A DNA stretch of 52,086 bases from NCBI GenBank assembly GCA_039812485.1, contig JBDIAP010000010.1, positions 1-52,086 on the forward strand. The letters run 5' to 3'. The DNA comes from Kineosphaera sp039812485 (lineage in GTDB: Bacteria > Actinomycetota > Actinomycetes > Actinomycetales > Dermatophilaceae). The position numbers and the translations under genes were made by a program. Below the pieces are notes generated by a model. The model saw only the letters and a list, made by a program, of their open reading frames with translations, did not search any database and had not been told where the DNA came from. Below, in pieces: positions 15,951-24,742 of this stretch; within the stretch, counting starts at the first letter, position 1, and the number at the start of each line of letters is the position of its first letter.

Positions 15951-17495
15951 GTGATCGGCCCCTTCCGCCCTGACGCCGTCGATCTCACGGCCGTCGTCCA
16001 GTCCGTCATCCTCCTCCTGGACTACACGATCAAGGTCGTGGCCATCGGCACGGTGCCGGAGAACCGGCGGCCCTCGTCGTCCTCCGCGTGGCTGCTGCTC
16101 ATCCTCTTCCTGCCGATCGTCGGGCTGCCGCTGTTCCTCCTGCTCGGCAGCAGCCGGGTCAACGCGCGGCGGCACCGCATCCAGGCGCGGGCCAACGAGC
16201 TGCTCGACGACGGCCTGGCACACCTGCCGACCATGCCGCCCGACCTGGCCGGTGCTCGGGACCGGTCGGACGACCGGCTGGCCTCGATCGTGCGGATGAA
16301 CCGGGCGCTGACGTCGCTGCCGTGCGTCACCGGCACGGTCGAGAAGGTGCTCACCGAGCACACCGCCACGATCGCCGACATGACCGCGGCCGTCGACGCC
16401 GCGCAGCGCTACGTGCACGTCGAGATGTACATCGCCGCCCGGGACGCGACGACCGACGGCTTTTTCGCGGCGCTCATCCGCGCCCGCCGGCGCGGGGTCG
16501 AGGTGCGGCTGCTCATCGACCACCTCGGCTCGCGGGGATACCCCGGCTTCAAGGACATGCTGCGGCGCCTCGACGCCGGCGACATCACGTGGCACCTCAT
16601 GCTGCCGATCGACCCGCTGCGAGGGCGCTGGCGGCGCCTCGACCTGCGCAATCACCGCAAGCTGCTCGTCGTCGACGGGCGGCTCGCCTACCTCGGGTCG
16701 ATCAACCTCATCGGGCCGCACTACGGCAGCGAGCGCAACGCCCGGGTCGGGCGGGCCTGGCTCGACGTCATGGTGCGGCTCTCAGGCCCGGTCGTCGCGT
16801 CGGTCGAGGCCGTCTTCGCCGTCGACTGGTACACCGAATCCAGTGAGGTGCTGCCGGCCGGCAGCTACGGCTGGCGCCCCGACGCGGGCGAGGCCTCGGC
16901 CGCGGGCCGCGGCGTCGAGACGGCGCTCCCGATCGGAGGGGCGGTCAACGCCCTGCAGGTCGTGCCCTCTGGGCCGGGCTTCACGACCCAACCCAACCTG
17001 CGGCTCTTCACGAGTCTCATCCACGCCGCGCAGCAGCGGCTCGTCATCGTCAGCCCCTATTTCGTGCCGGACGAGTCGATCCTCGAGGCCGTGACGACCG
17101 CGACCCACCGCGGCGTGAGCGTCGAGCTCTACGTCAGTGAGCAGGCCGACCAGTTCGTCGTGCAGCACGCCCAGGCGTCCTACTACCAGGTGTTGCTCGA
17201 AGCGGGGGTGCGCATCTACCGCTACCCGGCGCCGTGGGTGCTGCACAGCAAGTTCCTCACCGTCGACGACGAGGTCGCGGTCGTGGGGTCGAGCAACATG
17301 GACATGCGCTCCTTCGGGCTCAACTACGAGATCAGCCTCATGGGGTGCGCCGGCGACCTGCCCGCGCGGCTGCACGCCGTGGCGGAGGGCTATCGCGAGA
17401 TCAGCAGCGAGCTGACCCTGGCGCAGTGGGAGGGCCGGCCGTGGCGGGTGCGCTACCTGGAGAACGCGCTGCGGCTGACGTCGGCGCTGCAGTAG
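15951..17495 (+). CDS. cls: Cardiolipin synthase (phospholipase D family)
   Basis: 514 residues from GTG 15951, which is preceded by GGGGGAGG. Two N-terminal membrane helices (about residues 10-32 and 45-65) are followed by two HKD motifs: NHRKLLVVDGRLAYLGSINL and LHSKFLTVDDEVAVVGSSNM. Each His-Lys-Asp set forms half of the PLD active site that joins two phosphatidylglycerol molecules, or PG and another alcohol, into cardiolipin at the inner membrane. Length is close to bacterial Cls (about 480-510). Transcribed divergently from the iclR gene across a palindrome. Confidence 0.92.
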   Translation: MIGPFRPDAVDLTAVVQSVILLLDYTIKVVAIGTVPENRRPSSSSAWLLLILFLPIVGLPLFLLLGSSRVNARRHRIQARANELLDDGLAHLPTMPPDLAGARDRSDDRLASIVRMNRALTSLPCVTGTVEKVLTEHTATIADMTAAVDAAQRYVHVEMYIAARDATTDGFFAALIRARRRGVEVRLLIDHLGSRGYPGFKDMLRRLDAGDITWHLMLPIDPLRGRWRRLDLRNHRKLLVVDGRLAYLGSINLIGPHYGSERNARVGRAWLDVMVRLSGPVVASVEAVFAVDWYTESSEVLPAGSYGWRPDAGEASAAGRGVETALPIGGAVNALQVVPSGPGFTTQPNLRLFTSLIHAAQQRLVIVSPYFVPDESILEAVTTATHRGVSVELYVSEQADQFVVQHAQASYYQVLLEAGVRIYRYPAPWVLHSKFLTVDDEVAVVGSSNMDMRSFGLNYEISLMGCAGDLPARLHAVAEGYREISSELTLAQWEGRPWRVRYLENALRLTSALQ

Positions 17496-17768
17496 GGGGC
17501 CCCTGCAGCAGGTCGGCCCCGCGGTAGGCCGGCTTCGGGACGGCATGGGTGTCAGCTGGCGCGGCGTGAGGGGCGCCCCCGATGGTGCCCAGCGACGCCC
17601 TGGGTCATCGTGGAAAGGGGCCGGAAGCCTCGCGCCGACGCCCGCACGCGCGGCGTGAGACTCCTACTGGCACAAGGACGCTGGCACGGGCACCGGCATA
17701 GGGACGCCGGCGCACCGCTGCCGGCACACAGGACCACGGCCCGAAGACCCACCCCCACAAGGAGGATC

Positions 17769-18920
17769 ATGATCGACACGCACCAGTTCCAGGACATCGT
17801 CGACCCGGTGACGCCGCAGGTGCTGCGCGAGTTGGCCGACCTGCCCGCGCCGGTCGTGTCGCTCTACGTGCCCACTGCTCGTTCCCGGCCCGCCTCGGAG
17901 CGGTCGCCGCTGGAGTTGCGCGCGCTCGCCGATGAGGCCCAGGCGCGGCTCATCGCCGACGGCGCGAGCGAGCAGGACGCGCTCACGTTGCTCGCCCCCG
18001 TGCGCGAGCTGCAGCAGGACCCGGTCGTGTGGAGCGAGCAGGCCGACGGTCTCGCGCTCTTCGCCTCGCCGCGGGGCCTGCGCACGTTCCGGCTGCCGCA
18101 GCCGGTGGAGGCGCTGTGCGTCGTCGGCGAGGTGGCTCACCTCGTGCCACTCGTCTCGCTCGCCGCGGGCGACGACCGGTATGTCGTGCTGGCCCTCAGC
18201 CAGCGGCGGGTGCAGCTCTTCGACGCGACCCCGACCGGCATCGCCGCGCTGACGCTGGGCGACATCCCGGCCGACATCGACGACGTGGAGCGCCGCAACG
18301 TGCGGCAGGCGCAGCTGCAGCACCAGCATCAGCCGCGCGGCGGTGGCGGCGGTCAGACGGCCGGCCATCACGGGCACAGCTCCGCGGGCGACGTCTCGGA
18401 CGTGCAGGTGGAGAAGTTCGTGCGGGAGGTCGCGGTCGGCGTGCGCGAGCGCGTCGGGTCGCACGCCGCGCCGCCGATCGTGCTCGCGGCCGTGGCGGAG
18501 TATCTGCCGAAGCTGCGCGAGACCGGGCTGCTGCCGACGCTGCAGGAGGAGATCGTGCCCGGCAATCCCGACACGACGCCACCAGAGGAGCTGCTGGAGC
18601 GCAGCCGGCCCATCGCCCTGGCCCGCCTCGACGCCGATCGTCAGGAGCGTCGCGCCCGGGCCGAGGAGCTCGTCGGCACCGGCCGGGCGACGGTCGATCC
18701 GGGGGCGGTGCTCACCGCGGCGCGGGAAGGCAGGGCCGCCGAGCTGCTCGTCGACCCGGCGGCCGGCGGCGTCATCGGCCAGGCAGGCCACTCCCACTCC
18801 GGTGGGCCCGACTCCGCGCTCGACGACGCCGTCGCCGCGGCGCTGCTCACCGGCGCCGAGCTGCATCACGTGTCGGGGCTGCCCGACGGGGCGCGGCTGG
18901 CGGCGCTGCTGCGGTATTGA
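17769..18920 (+). CDS. baeRF3 domain protein (archaeo-eukaryotic release-factor-like)
   Basis: 383 residues. PAPVVSLYVPTARSRPASER and LQQDPVVWSEQADGLALFAS near the N-terminus and YVVLALSQRRVQLFDATPTG in the middle match the bacterial baeRF family 3, a relative of eRF1 domain 2. These proteins are proposed to act on stalled or resting ribosomes; direct evidence is lacking. A Gly/His-rich loop at 190-206 contains GGQ (194-196), the peptidyl-tRNA hydrolysis tripeptide of class I release factors, possibly by chance. A strong AAGGAGG lies just before ATG 17769. The 273-bp upstream gap holds no gene. It converges on a two-component system. Confidence 0.83.
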   Translation: MIDTHQFQDIVDPVTPQVLRELADLPAPVVSLYVPTARSRPASERSPLELRALADEAQARLIADGASEQDALTLLAPVRELQQDPVVWSEQADGLALFASPRGLRTFRLPQPVEALCVVGEVAHLVPLVSLAAGDDRYVVLALSQRRVQLFDATPTGIAALTLGDIPADIDDVERRNVRQAQLQHQHQPRGGGGGQTAGHHGHSSAGDVSDVQVEKFVREVAVGVRERVGSHAAPPIVLAAVAEYLPKLRETGLLPTLQEEIVPGNPDTTPPEELLERSRPIALARLDADRQERRARAEELVGTGRATVDPGAVLTAAREGRAAELLVDPAAGGVIGQAGHSHSGGPDSALDDAVAAALLTGAELHHVSGLPDGARLAALLRY

Positions 18921-18982
18921 GTCGTGCTGCGGGGCGGTCGGGCCGTCGGTCGGGTCGGGTCGGGTCGAGTCGTTCGGGACGG

Positions 18983-19648
18983 TCAGGGCTCGATGAGGCC
19001 GGCGCGGATCGCGTACTTCGTGAGCTCGAGCCGGTCCTTGAGGCCGAGCTTGGTGAGAATGTTGGCGCGATGGCGCTCCACGGTCTTGGGGCTGATGAAG
19101 AGCAGCTGGGCGATGTCGCGGCCGGAGTGGCCCTCGGCGATGAGCTTGAGCACCTCCTCCTCGCGGGAGGACAGCACGCTCGCCTCGTCGTCCTGGCCGT
19201 CGCGTCGCGAGAGGAACTCCCGGATGATCGTGCTCAACGCCCCCGGGTAGAGGAACGGCTCACCGCGCAACGCGGCCCGGCACGCGTGGATGAGGTCGCG
19301 GTCGGCGACCGACTTGTGCACGTATCCCGACGCGCCGACCTTGAGCGCCTCGAAGAGATATTGCTCGTTGTCGTGCATCGACAGCAGCAGCACCGCCACC
19401 GGCAGGTTGCGCCGCGAGATCTCGCGAGCCGCCTGGAGGCCGGTCATCCGCGGCATCGACACGTCGAGGATCGCCAGGTCGACGTCCTGCGCGAGCAGGG
19501 CATCGACGGCGGCGGCGCCGTCGGACACCTCGGCGACGACCCGCAGATCGGGTTGTGAGTCGAGGATCATGCGCACCCCCTGCCGCACGAGCGCGTGGTC
19601 GTCGGCGAGCAGGATGCGGGCCACGCGAGGCGGCTGCGGCTGGGTCAT
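18983..19648 (-). CDS. NarL/LuxR-type response regulator
   Basis: 221 residues. Receiver domain 10-125: LLADDHALVRQGVRMIL with the acidic pair, DLAILDVSMPRMTG with the phospho-accepting Asp, and GYVHKS with the conserved Lys. C-terminal LuxR helix-turn-helix 150-215: LSSREEEVLKLIAEGHSGRD, then ISPKTVERHRANILTKLGLK. The ATG overlaps the histidine kinase stop, so they are one operon with the kinase first. The kinase's likely targets include the divergent stress protein and the adjacent baeRF gene (inference from position). Confidence 0.92.
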   Translation of the reverse strand: MTQPQPPRVARILLADDHALVRQGVRMILDSQPDLRVVAEVSDGAAAVDALLAQDVDLAILDVSMPRMTGLQAAREISRRNLPVAVLLLSMHDNEQYLFEALKVGASGYVHKSVADRDLIHACRAALRGEPFLYPGALSTIIREFLSRRDGQDDEASVLSSREEEVLKLIAEGHSGRDIAQLLFISPKTVERHRANILTKLGLKDRLELTKYAIRAGLIEP

Positions 19649-20691
19649 GACGAGCCCTCCCAGGGGTCGGTCGAGGCGTCCGAGCCGGTGGGGCGCTCGG
19701 GTGGGTCCGGCGCCGGGCCGGTCGGCGGCCGCGGCGACTCGCCGGCCGGCCCGGCCAGCGGCACCGAGAATCTCACGATCGTGCCACCCCCGCGGTCGGC
19801 GCCGACGGTGACCTGGCCGCCCACGAGCGCCGCGCGTTCGAGCATGCCGGTGCGCCCGGTGCCGGCCGGGCCGTCGACGCCCACACCGTCGTCGCGGACC
19901 TCGAGCACGAGGCGGTCGCCCCCTCTACCGCCCTCGCGGCGCAGCCCGACCTGCACGGTGCTCGCCCGAGCGTGCCGCAGCACGTTGGTCAGGGCCTCCT
20001 GCGCGATGCGGTAGGTGACGAGCTCCTGTTCGGCGGTCGTGCCGGCGACCTCCCGGATGTCGCGGCGCACCTCCAGCCCGCCGTCGCGGGCCGCCTCGGT
20101 GGCCAGCGACGTCAGCGCGGGCACGAGCCCGAGGTCCTCGAGCACGCCGGGGCGCAGCCGAGCGGCGATCGTGCGCACCTGCTCCAGGGCCGTGCGCACC
20201 GCATCCTGGGCGCCGGCGACGTCGGCCGCGTGCTCCGGCGGGGTGCTCACGCGGCCGAGCCGGAGCAGCGCGACCGTCAGCGTCTGACCGATCTCGTCGT
20301 GCAACTCCCGGCTGACGCGGCTGCGCTCGGCCTCCTGGGCGGTCAACGCGATGCCGGCGGCGCGCGTCTCCTGGGCGGCGAGTCGGTCGAGCAGCGCGTT
20401 GTAGGCCGTGGCCACCCGCCCGACCTCGTCGTCGCGCAGCACCGGGGCCCGCTCCGGCGCGCTGACCTCGTCACGCCGCTCCATCGCCGCCTCCAGCCCC
20501 CGCAGGGGCGCCAGTGCGCGGCGGATGACGAGCGCCGACAGCGCGAGCACGGCCACCAGACCGGCACCGAGCTCGACGAGCTCCGCCGAGCTGACCGGAT
20601 GCGACACCGACGCCGGGGAGATCGCCAGCAACCCCACCGCCCCGATGAGCAGGGCCGCGATCGCGAGGAACAGCTTGGCGGCCATCGTCAC
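19645..20691 (-). CDS. Sensor histidine kinase (HAMP, HisKA_3, HATPase)
   Basis: 348 residues. Two hydrophobic helices (6-25 and 40-57) with only a short loop between them, so there is almost no external sensor. Next come a HAMP-like segment with ALAPLRGLEAAMERRDEV, the dimerisation/phosphoacceptor helix with SRELHDEIGQTL, and the ATPase boxes YRIAQEALTNVLRHA and LEVRDDGVGVDG. The C-terminus is a Pro-rich tail. GTG 20691 is chosen because AAGGAGGTGA, a perfect anti-SD match, lies 12 nt upstream; ATG 20685 is 6 nt further away. It lacks GAF or haem-binding sensor domains of the DevS type. Confidence 0.9.
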   Translation of the reverse strand: MTMAAKLFLAIAALLIGAVGLLAISPASVSHPVSSAELVELGAGLVAVLALSALVIRRALAPLRGLEAAMERRDEVSAPERAPVLRDDEVGRVATAYNALLDRLAAQETRAAGIALTAQEAERSRVSRELHDEIGQTLTVALLRLGRVSTPPEHAADVAGAQDAVRTALEQVRTIAARLRPGVLEDLGLVPALTSLATEAARDGGLEVRRDIREVAGTTAEQELVTYRIAQEALTNVLRHARASTVQVGLRREGGRGGDRLVLEVRDDGVGVDGPAGTGRTGMLERAALVGGQVTVGADRGGGTIVRFSVPLAGPAGESPRPPTGPAPDPPERPTGSDASTDPWEGSS

Positions 20692-20748
20692 GAGCCCAGC
20701 TCACCTCCTTGGGGTCGGCTACATGTGCGGAATCGCCCCGATGGGGGT

Positions 20749-20764
20749 CGGCACCACTGTGCCG
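20749..20764. promoter_or_regulatory. Palindrome in the kinase/stress-protein intergenic region
   Basis: CGGCAC and GTGCCG, perfect arms around CACT, lie 57 bp upstream of the kinase start and 150 bp upstream of the universal stress protein start. The 223-bp gap also has the arms GGAGGTCG and CGACCTCC and repeated GTCGAGC words. A response-regulator or other operator is possible. Confidence 0.35.
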
Positions 20765-20914
20765 CACCCGAGGCTCGTGGGCACGATGGTGGCGGCGGGT
20801 GATCCCTGCCCTGGAGGTCGAGCACCTGCAGAGCTCGCGGCGACCTCCGGGGGTCGAGCTCGAGGTGAGCGTCGAGGGTGCATCCCTCGGGGATCGAGCA
20901 CCGGAAGGAGGATC

Positions 20915-21736
20915 GTGCGCGAGGCACCGATCGTCGTGGGGGTGGACGGTTCGCAGGCCGCGACCGCGGCGACCGACTGGGCCGCCGCGTGGGCCGAGCG
21001 GGTCGGGCGGCCGTTGCGGCTGCTGGCTGCGGGCCGAGGCGTGCGAGTCACCGCGCTGTTCGTGCGTGAGACCGCCGGGGTGCTGGAGGCCCATCCTGAT
21101 CTGCGCGTCGACTGCGTCCACGAGCCTGTCGACGCGTCGGCCGCCCTCGTCGAGGCGAGCCGCGGCGCCGCGGCGGTCGTCGTCGGGTCGCGCGGGCTCG
21201 GCGGCTGGCACGAGCTGCGGGTCGGCAGTGTGGCCCGGGACGTCACCGTCTACGCCCGGAGCGTCGTCACCGTCGTGCCCGCGCAGGCACGGCGGATCGG
21301 CGAGGGGCCGGTGGTCGTGGGGGTCGACGGGTCGCCGGAGTCGGGCGAGGCCGCCGAGTTCGCCGCGGATTCCGCCGCCGCCCTGGGCCGGGACCTGCTC
21401 GTCGTCACGGTGTGCGGCGACGAGGCCGCCGCGGCGAGGTGCGCGACGGCCGAGTCGACCGCTGCGGAGCTGGCCCCCGCGCCGGCCCGGGTGGCGTGTG
21501 CCGTGGTCGGCGCGGCCGCAGGCCGCGACCGGCGTCGCCCCGAGGGTCCGCGCATCGCCGCGTCCGTGCTGGTCGGCGCCCCGGCGCCGACGTTGGCGGC
21601 GGTCGCGCGCGACGCCTCGCTGCTCGTCGTCGGCTCCCGCGGCGCCGGAGGCTTCGCGGGCAAGCTGCTCGGCTCGACGAGCCAGGCGGTGCTCGAACTC
21701 AGCCCATGCCCGGTCGCCATCGTGCGGGCAGGTTGA
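20915..21736 (+). CDS. Tandem universal stress protein
   Basis: 273 residues with two UspA domains. The first (4-120) begins IVVGVDGSQAATAATDWAAA and ends with GSRGLGGWHELRVGSVARDV. The second (130-270) begins PVVVGVDGSPESGEAAEFAA and ends with GSRGAGGFAGKLLGSTSQAV. Both carry the G-x2-G-x9-G(S/T) nucleotide-binding pattern of ATP-binding Usps. The first domain is shortened between strand 1 and the loop. GGAAGGAGG directly upstream supports GTG 20915. In actinobacteria tandem Usps are often induced by hypoxia or stationary phase; here that is only suggested by the adjacent two-component system. Confidence 0.9.
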   Translation: MREAPIVVGVDGSQAATAATDWAAAWAERVGRPLRLLAAGRGVRVTALFVRETAGVLEAHPDLRVDCVHEPVDASAALVEASRGAAAVVVGSRGLGGWHELRVGSVARDVTVYARSVVTVVPAQARRIGEGPVVVGVDGSPESGEAAEFAADSAAALGRDLLVVTVCGDEAAAARCATAESTAAELAPAPARVACAVVGAAAGRDRRRPEGPRIAASVLVGAPAPTLAAVARDASLLVVGSRGAGGFAGKLLGSTSQAVLELSPCPVAIVRAG

Positions 21737-21762
21737 GCCACCTCACCGGGCGCGGCGGGACC

Positions 21763-21768
21763 TATCCT
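21763..21768 (+). promoter_or_regulatory. -10 element for leaderless DUF1697 mRNA
   Basis: TATCCT, then CGGCCC, then ATG at 21775. The 6-nt gap puts the transcription start on the A of ATG; no Shine-Dalgarno sequence is present. Confidence 0.55.
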
Positions 21769-21774
21769 CGGCCC

Positions 21775-22311
21775 ATGCCGCGCTATATCGCCCTCCTTCG
21801 GGCCATCAATCTCGGGGCGACGCGGCGCTTCCCCGCCGCCGATCTCGTCGCGGCGACGCGGGCCGCGGGCGGCACCGACGTGCAGACCTACCTCGCCACC
21901 GGCAACGTGCTCCTGACGTCGCCGCGGCGATCGGCCGGTGCCGTCGCGCGAGATCTCGACGCCGCCTACGCGGCGGACCGGGGGTTCGCGGTGCCGACCG
22001 TGGTGCTCACCCCCGCGCAGGTCCGCGACGTCACCGCCCTCGCCGAGACGGTGCTCGCCGAGCATGACGGGACGCCGACCCAGGTGCTCGTCACGCTCTA
22101 TGCCGAACCGCCGGCGGCCGAGGCGATCGAGGCCGCCGAAGCGTGGGCCGACGACGACCGCGTGATCGTGCGGGGGCGGGCCGCCTACGCGCTGCTGTCC
22201 GACCTCATCCACACCTCGAAGCTGTTGCGGTCCAAGGAGTTTCGAGCGCTCGGCGAGGGCACCGGACGCACCCTCGGTGTGCTGCGCACGCTCGTCGAGC
22301 GCTGGGCCTAG
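21775..22311 (+). CDS. DUF1697 domain protein
   Basis: 178 residues. RYIALLRAINLGATRRFPAA at the start, TYLATGNVLLTS and ALLSDLIHTSKLL, then EFRALGEGTGRTLGVLRTL near the end, match the DUF1697 family, whose function is unknown. The family is soluble, with no catalytic motif assigned. The gene ends tail-to-tail with the HAD phosphatase gene: their stop codons share the bases CTAG at 22308-22311, leaving no room for a separate terminator. Confidence 0.85.
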   Translation: MPRYIALLRAINLGATRRFPAADLVAATRAAGGTDVQTYLATGNVLLTSPRRSAGAVARDLDAAYAADRGFAVPTVVLTPAQVRDVTALAETVLAEHDGTPTQVLVTLYAEPPAAEAIEAAEAWADDDRVIVRGRAAYALLSDLIHTSKLLRSKEFRALGEGTGRTLGVLRTLVERWA

Positions 22312-23147
22312 CTCGCCGCCGTCGGCGCGGCCGGCAGCAGCGCACGCAGCACGGTCACGACGCCGGCGTCGGTGTTGGCGGGCGCGAGATGCCTGGCCCG
22401 GGCGATGACGTCGGGGTGAGCGTTGGCCATCGCGTAGGAGTGCGTGGCCGCGTCGAGCATCTGCAGATCGTTGAGATAGTCGCCGAAGGCCACCGTCTCG
22501 TCGGGCGTGATGCCCAGGTCCCGCTGCAGCCGCCGCACCGCGACGCCCTTGTCGACGCCCTGATTCATGACGTCGATCCAGTGCCGGCCCGAGACGACGA
22601 CCTGGTGGGTTGCGCGGAAGTCGACGAGCCCGGGGGCGGTGCCGGTCTCGGCGTCGCCGAAGTCGTAGATCGCGACCTTGAGCACGTCGTCGTCAATCGC
22701 GAGCAGGTCGGGCACCTCCGCGAGCGTCGCATAGTAGGTGTCGGCCTCGGCCCGGAACGCCGCGTCGGTGCGCTCGATGTAGGCAGAACGCTTGCCGCAC
22801 ACGACGACTCCGAGATCGCGCGGATTGCCGGGATCGACCGCCAACGCCCGCAGCCGCTCGACGAGCGCCCGCACCACCGCAGGGTCGAGGGCGTCGCTCG
22901 ACACCTCGACCCCGTCGCGCACGACGTAGGTGCCGTTCTCGGCGATGAACGCCAGTCCGTCGATCGCACGCTCGAAGAGCCGCGCGAGCGTCGCGTATTG
23001 CCGCCCGCTCGCCGGGGCGAACACGATCCCGGACTCGCGCAGCTGCGCCAGCAGCGGCCACATGTCGTCGGGCACCTCGCCGCGGGCGTCCAGGAGCGTG
23101 CCGTCCATGTCGGCGACGACGAGGCGGATGTCGACGGTGGACTGCAT
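22308..23147 (-). CDS. Cof-type HAD family hydrolase
   Basis: 279 residues from ATG 23147, with GAAGGG about 8 nt upstream. Motif I VVADMDGTLLD holds the nucleophile Asp and acid/base Asp. Motif II is FAPASGRQ, the conserved Lys is in ALDPAVV... to QGVDKGVAVRRL, and motif IV is FGDYLNDLQML. The large C2 cap between motifs II and III places it in the Cof/YbiV group of sugar-phosphate or nucleotide phosphatases. Substrate cannot be predicted. It overlaps DUF1697 tail to tail. Confidence 0.9.
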   Translation of the reverse strand: MQSTVDIRLVVADMDGTLLDARGEVPDDMWPLLAQLRESGIVFAPASGRQYATLARLFERAIDGLAFIAENGTYVVRDGVEVSSDALDPAVVRALVERLRALAVDPGNPRDLGVVVCGKRSAYIERTDAAFRAEADTYYATLAEVPDLLAIDDDVLKVAIYDFGDAETGTAPGLVDFRATHQVVVSGRHWIDVMNQGVDKGVAVRRLQRDLGITPDETVAFGDYLNDLQMLDAATHSYAMANAHPDVIARARHLAPANTDAGVVTVLRALLPAAPTAAS

Positions 23148-23400
23148 CGGCGATCCCTTCGGATGATGACGTCGTGCTTGCGTGCTGGCTGGGACGTGGC
23201 TGACGCCCTGTGCGGTGCGGCGCCGGCTGTCGGCGGTCACCTGACGGGCGGACTGCCTGCGCCGCGCACGACGCTAGCGCGGCGCGCCCGCCAACTGGGC
23301 CTTCGTCGTGTCACGCTCCGACATCGGCAGCAGGCTGCCCGGCTCGACATCGACGGCAGGGTCGCGGGCCGGGGCGCCCGAGGGGAGAGGACTGACGGCG

Positions 23401-24549
23401 ATGGGCGACACCACCGATCGGACACGGCGGGAGCTGCAGGACGACCTCCGAGCTCGCGGGCTCCCCTTGGTGCTGGAGGCTGCGGTCCGGAGGCGCGCGC
23501 TGCTCGGACGCACGAGCGCGGTGCTGTCGGGAGCCGCCGTGGCGGCCTGGTCGGTGCGCATCGCGGACCTCGCGTCGGAGCGCCTGATGCTACCGGCGGA
23601 GCTGCCGGACGACACCGCGCCGGCCGACTGGAACGACCCGTGGCTCGTCGTCTTCGTCATCGCCTCGCTCACCCTGCTCGCCGCTCCGCTGGTGACGTGG
23701 CTGGTCGCGTCGCTGCTGCCTCGGATCGGTGCCCGGTGGCGCACGGGTCTCGGCGTGGCGACGACCGTGCTGACGCTCGCCGCCGCGGGCACCACCCTGC
23801 CCGCGCCCCTGCTGGTCACGGTCGTCGTCGTGGTGATCGCCGCCACCTACTGGGGTTTGGGGGCCATCGTCGTCTGGGCGTCGAAACGCTCTCTGCGCGA
23901 ACTCGACACGTTGGGGACGATGGGGTCTCGGGTGTTGCCGCTGCTGCTGCTGACCTTTCTCTTCTTCTTCTTCAACGCCGAGATCTGGCAGGTCGCCACC
24001 AAGCTCGATGTGGCCCGCACGGTGGGCACGGTCGCGGTCATCACGGTGCTGGCCATCGTGCTGACGTTCGTCAACGCCCGCGACGAGCTGCAGGAGACGA
24101 TCGCCCGCGTCGGTGAGGCCGACGCGCCCCCGCTGCGCCGCGCGGAACGCCTCAACGTGCTGCTCATCACGGTGCTCGTGACGATGATGCAGTTCACGCT
24201 CGTGGCGGTGCTGGTCTTCGTCTTCTTCGTGGGTTTCGGCATCCTCGCGGTGCCCGAAGCGACGGCTCAGGCCTGGATGGGCGAGGCCCCGACGAGGCTG
24301 AGCGGTCCGCTCGCGCAGGTGCCGGTGAGCACCGCGCTGCTCAAGGTCTGTCTCGTGCTGGCGGCCTTCTCCGGGCTCAACTTCGTCGCCGGGGCGTCCG
24401 CCGACCGGACCTATCGGGCGACGTTCGTCGAGCCGGTGCTGCATGAGGTCGAGGACGGGCTGCGGGTGCGGGCCGTCTATCGCGCCCGGTCCGGCAACAG
24501 CAGGCCATCGACCGACGGGACGCCCGGGTCGGCGCGGACCGAGGCGTGA
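23401..24549 (+). CDS. Integral membrane protein of unknown function
   Basis: 382 residues from ATG 23401; GGGGAGAGG lies about 12 nt upstream. Roughly seven to eight hydrophobic helices are visible, for example VVFVIASLTLLAAPLVTWLV, LLVTVVVVVIAATYWGLGAI, LPLLLLTFLFFFFNAEIW and LLITVLVTMMQFTLVAVLV. A charged loop (RDELQETIARVGEADAPPLR) lies between the two halves. No family is recognised. The 253-bp gap upstream holds arms CGCCGCGC (23260-23267) and GCGCGGCG (23277-23284) but no other signal that I can identify. Confidence 0.75.
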   Translation: MGDTTDRTRRELQDDLRARGLPLVLEAAVRRRALLGRTSAVLSGAAVAAWSVRIADLASERLMLPAELPDDTAPADWNDPWLVVFVIASLTLLAAPLVTWLVASLLPRIGARWRTGLGVATTVLTLAAAGTTLPAPLLVTVVVVVIAATYWGLGAIVVWASKRSLRELDTLGTMGSRVLPLLLLTFLFFFFNAEIWQVATKLDVARTVGTVAVITVLAIVLTFVNARDELQETIARVGEADAPPLRRAERLNVLLITVLVTMMQFTLVAVLVFVFFVGFGILAVPEATAQAWMGEAPTRLSGPLAQVPVSTALLKVCLVLAAFSGLNFVAGASADRTYRATFVEPVLHEVEDGLRVRAVYRARSGNSRPSTDGTPGSARTEA

Positions 24550-24583
24550 ATCATCCGCCGCGGTCCGCGGACTCTGCGCTGAT

Positions 24584-24742
24584 CTAGCCACAGCCGAAGA
24601 GCCCGTCAGACTCTCCCATCACGGGCACGGGCGCCATCACGGGCACGGACGCCGTCACGGGCTCGGGCGCCATCACGAGCACGGACGTCAGGGCACGGAC
24701 ACGAGGCGCGAACACCCGGCGTCGCGAGCGTTGTCTCGGCAT
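24584..24742 (-). CDS. Possible 52-residue repeat-containing small protein
   Basis: ATG 24742 is preceded by GGGGAAGG at good spacing. The product starts MPRQRSRRRVFAPRVRALTS and continues into a hydrophobic six-residue repeat (VMAPEP, VTASVP, VMAPVP) encoded by an 18-bp tandem repeat. No family is recognised. The ribosome-binding site argues for translation; the repetitive content argues for caution. Confidence 0.3.
   Translation of the reverse strand: MPRQRSRRRVFAPRVRALTSVLVMAPEPVTASVPVMAPVPVMGESDGLFGCG
24616..24687. repeat. 18-bp tandem repeat, four copies
   Basis: Units of the form CCATCACGGGCACGGRCG start at 24616, 24634, 24652 and 24670, with a few substitutions in each, then a partial fifth. 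It is minisatellite-like, lies downstream of the membrane protein gene and falls inside the possible 52-residue ORF. Confidence 0.8.

Noticed and set aside
18947..18965. CGGGT pentamer run between baeRF3 and response-regulator genes
   Set aside because: Too short and simple to be more than low-complexity sequence in a converging gap.
22143..24116. 657-residue plus-strand open frame
   Set aside because: Antisense to the HAD hydrolase and out of frame with the membrane protein, both of which have clear coding features.
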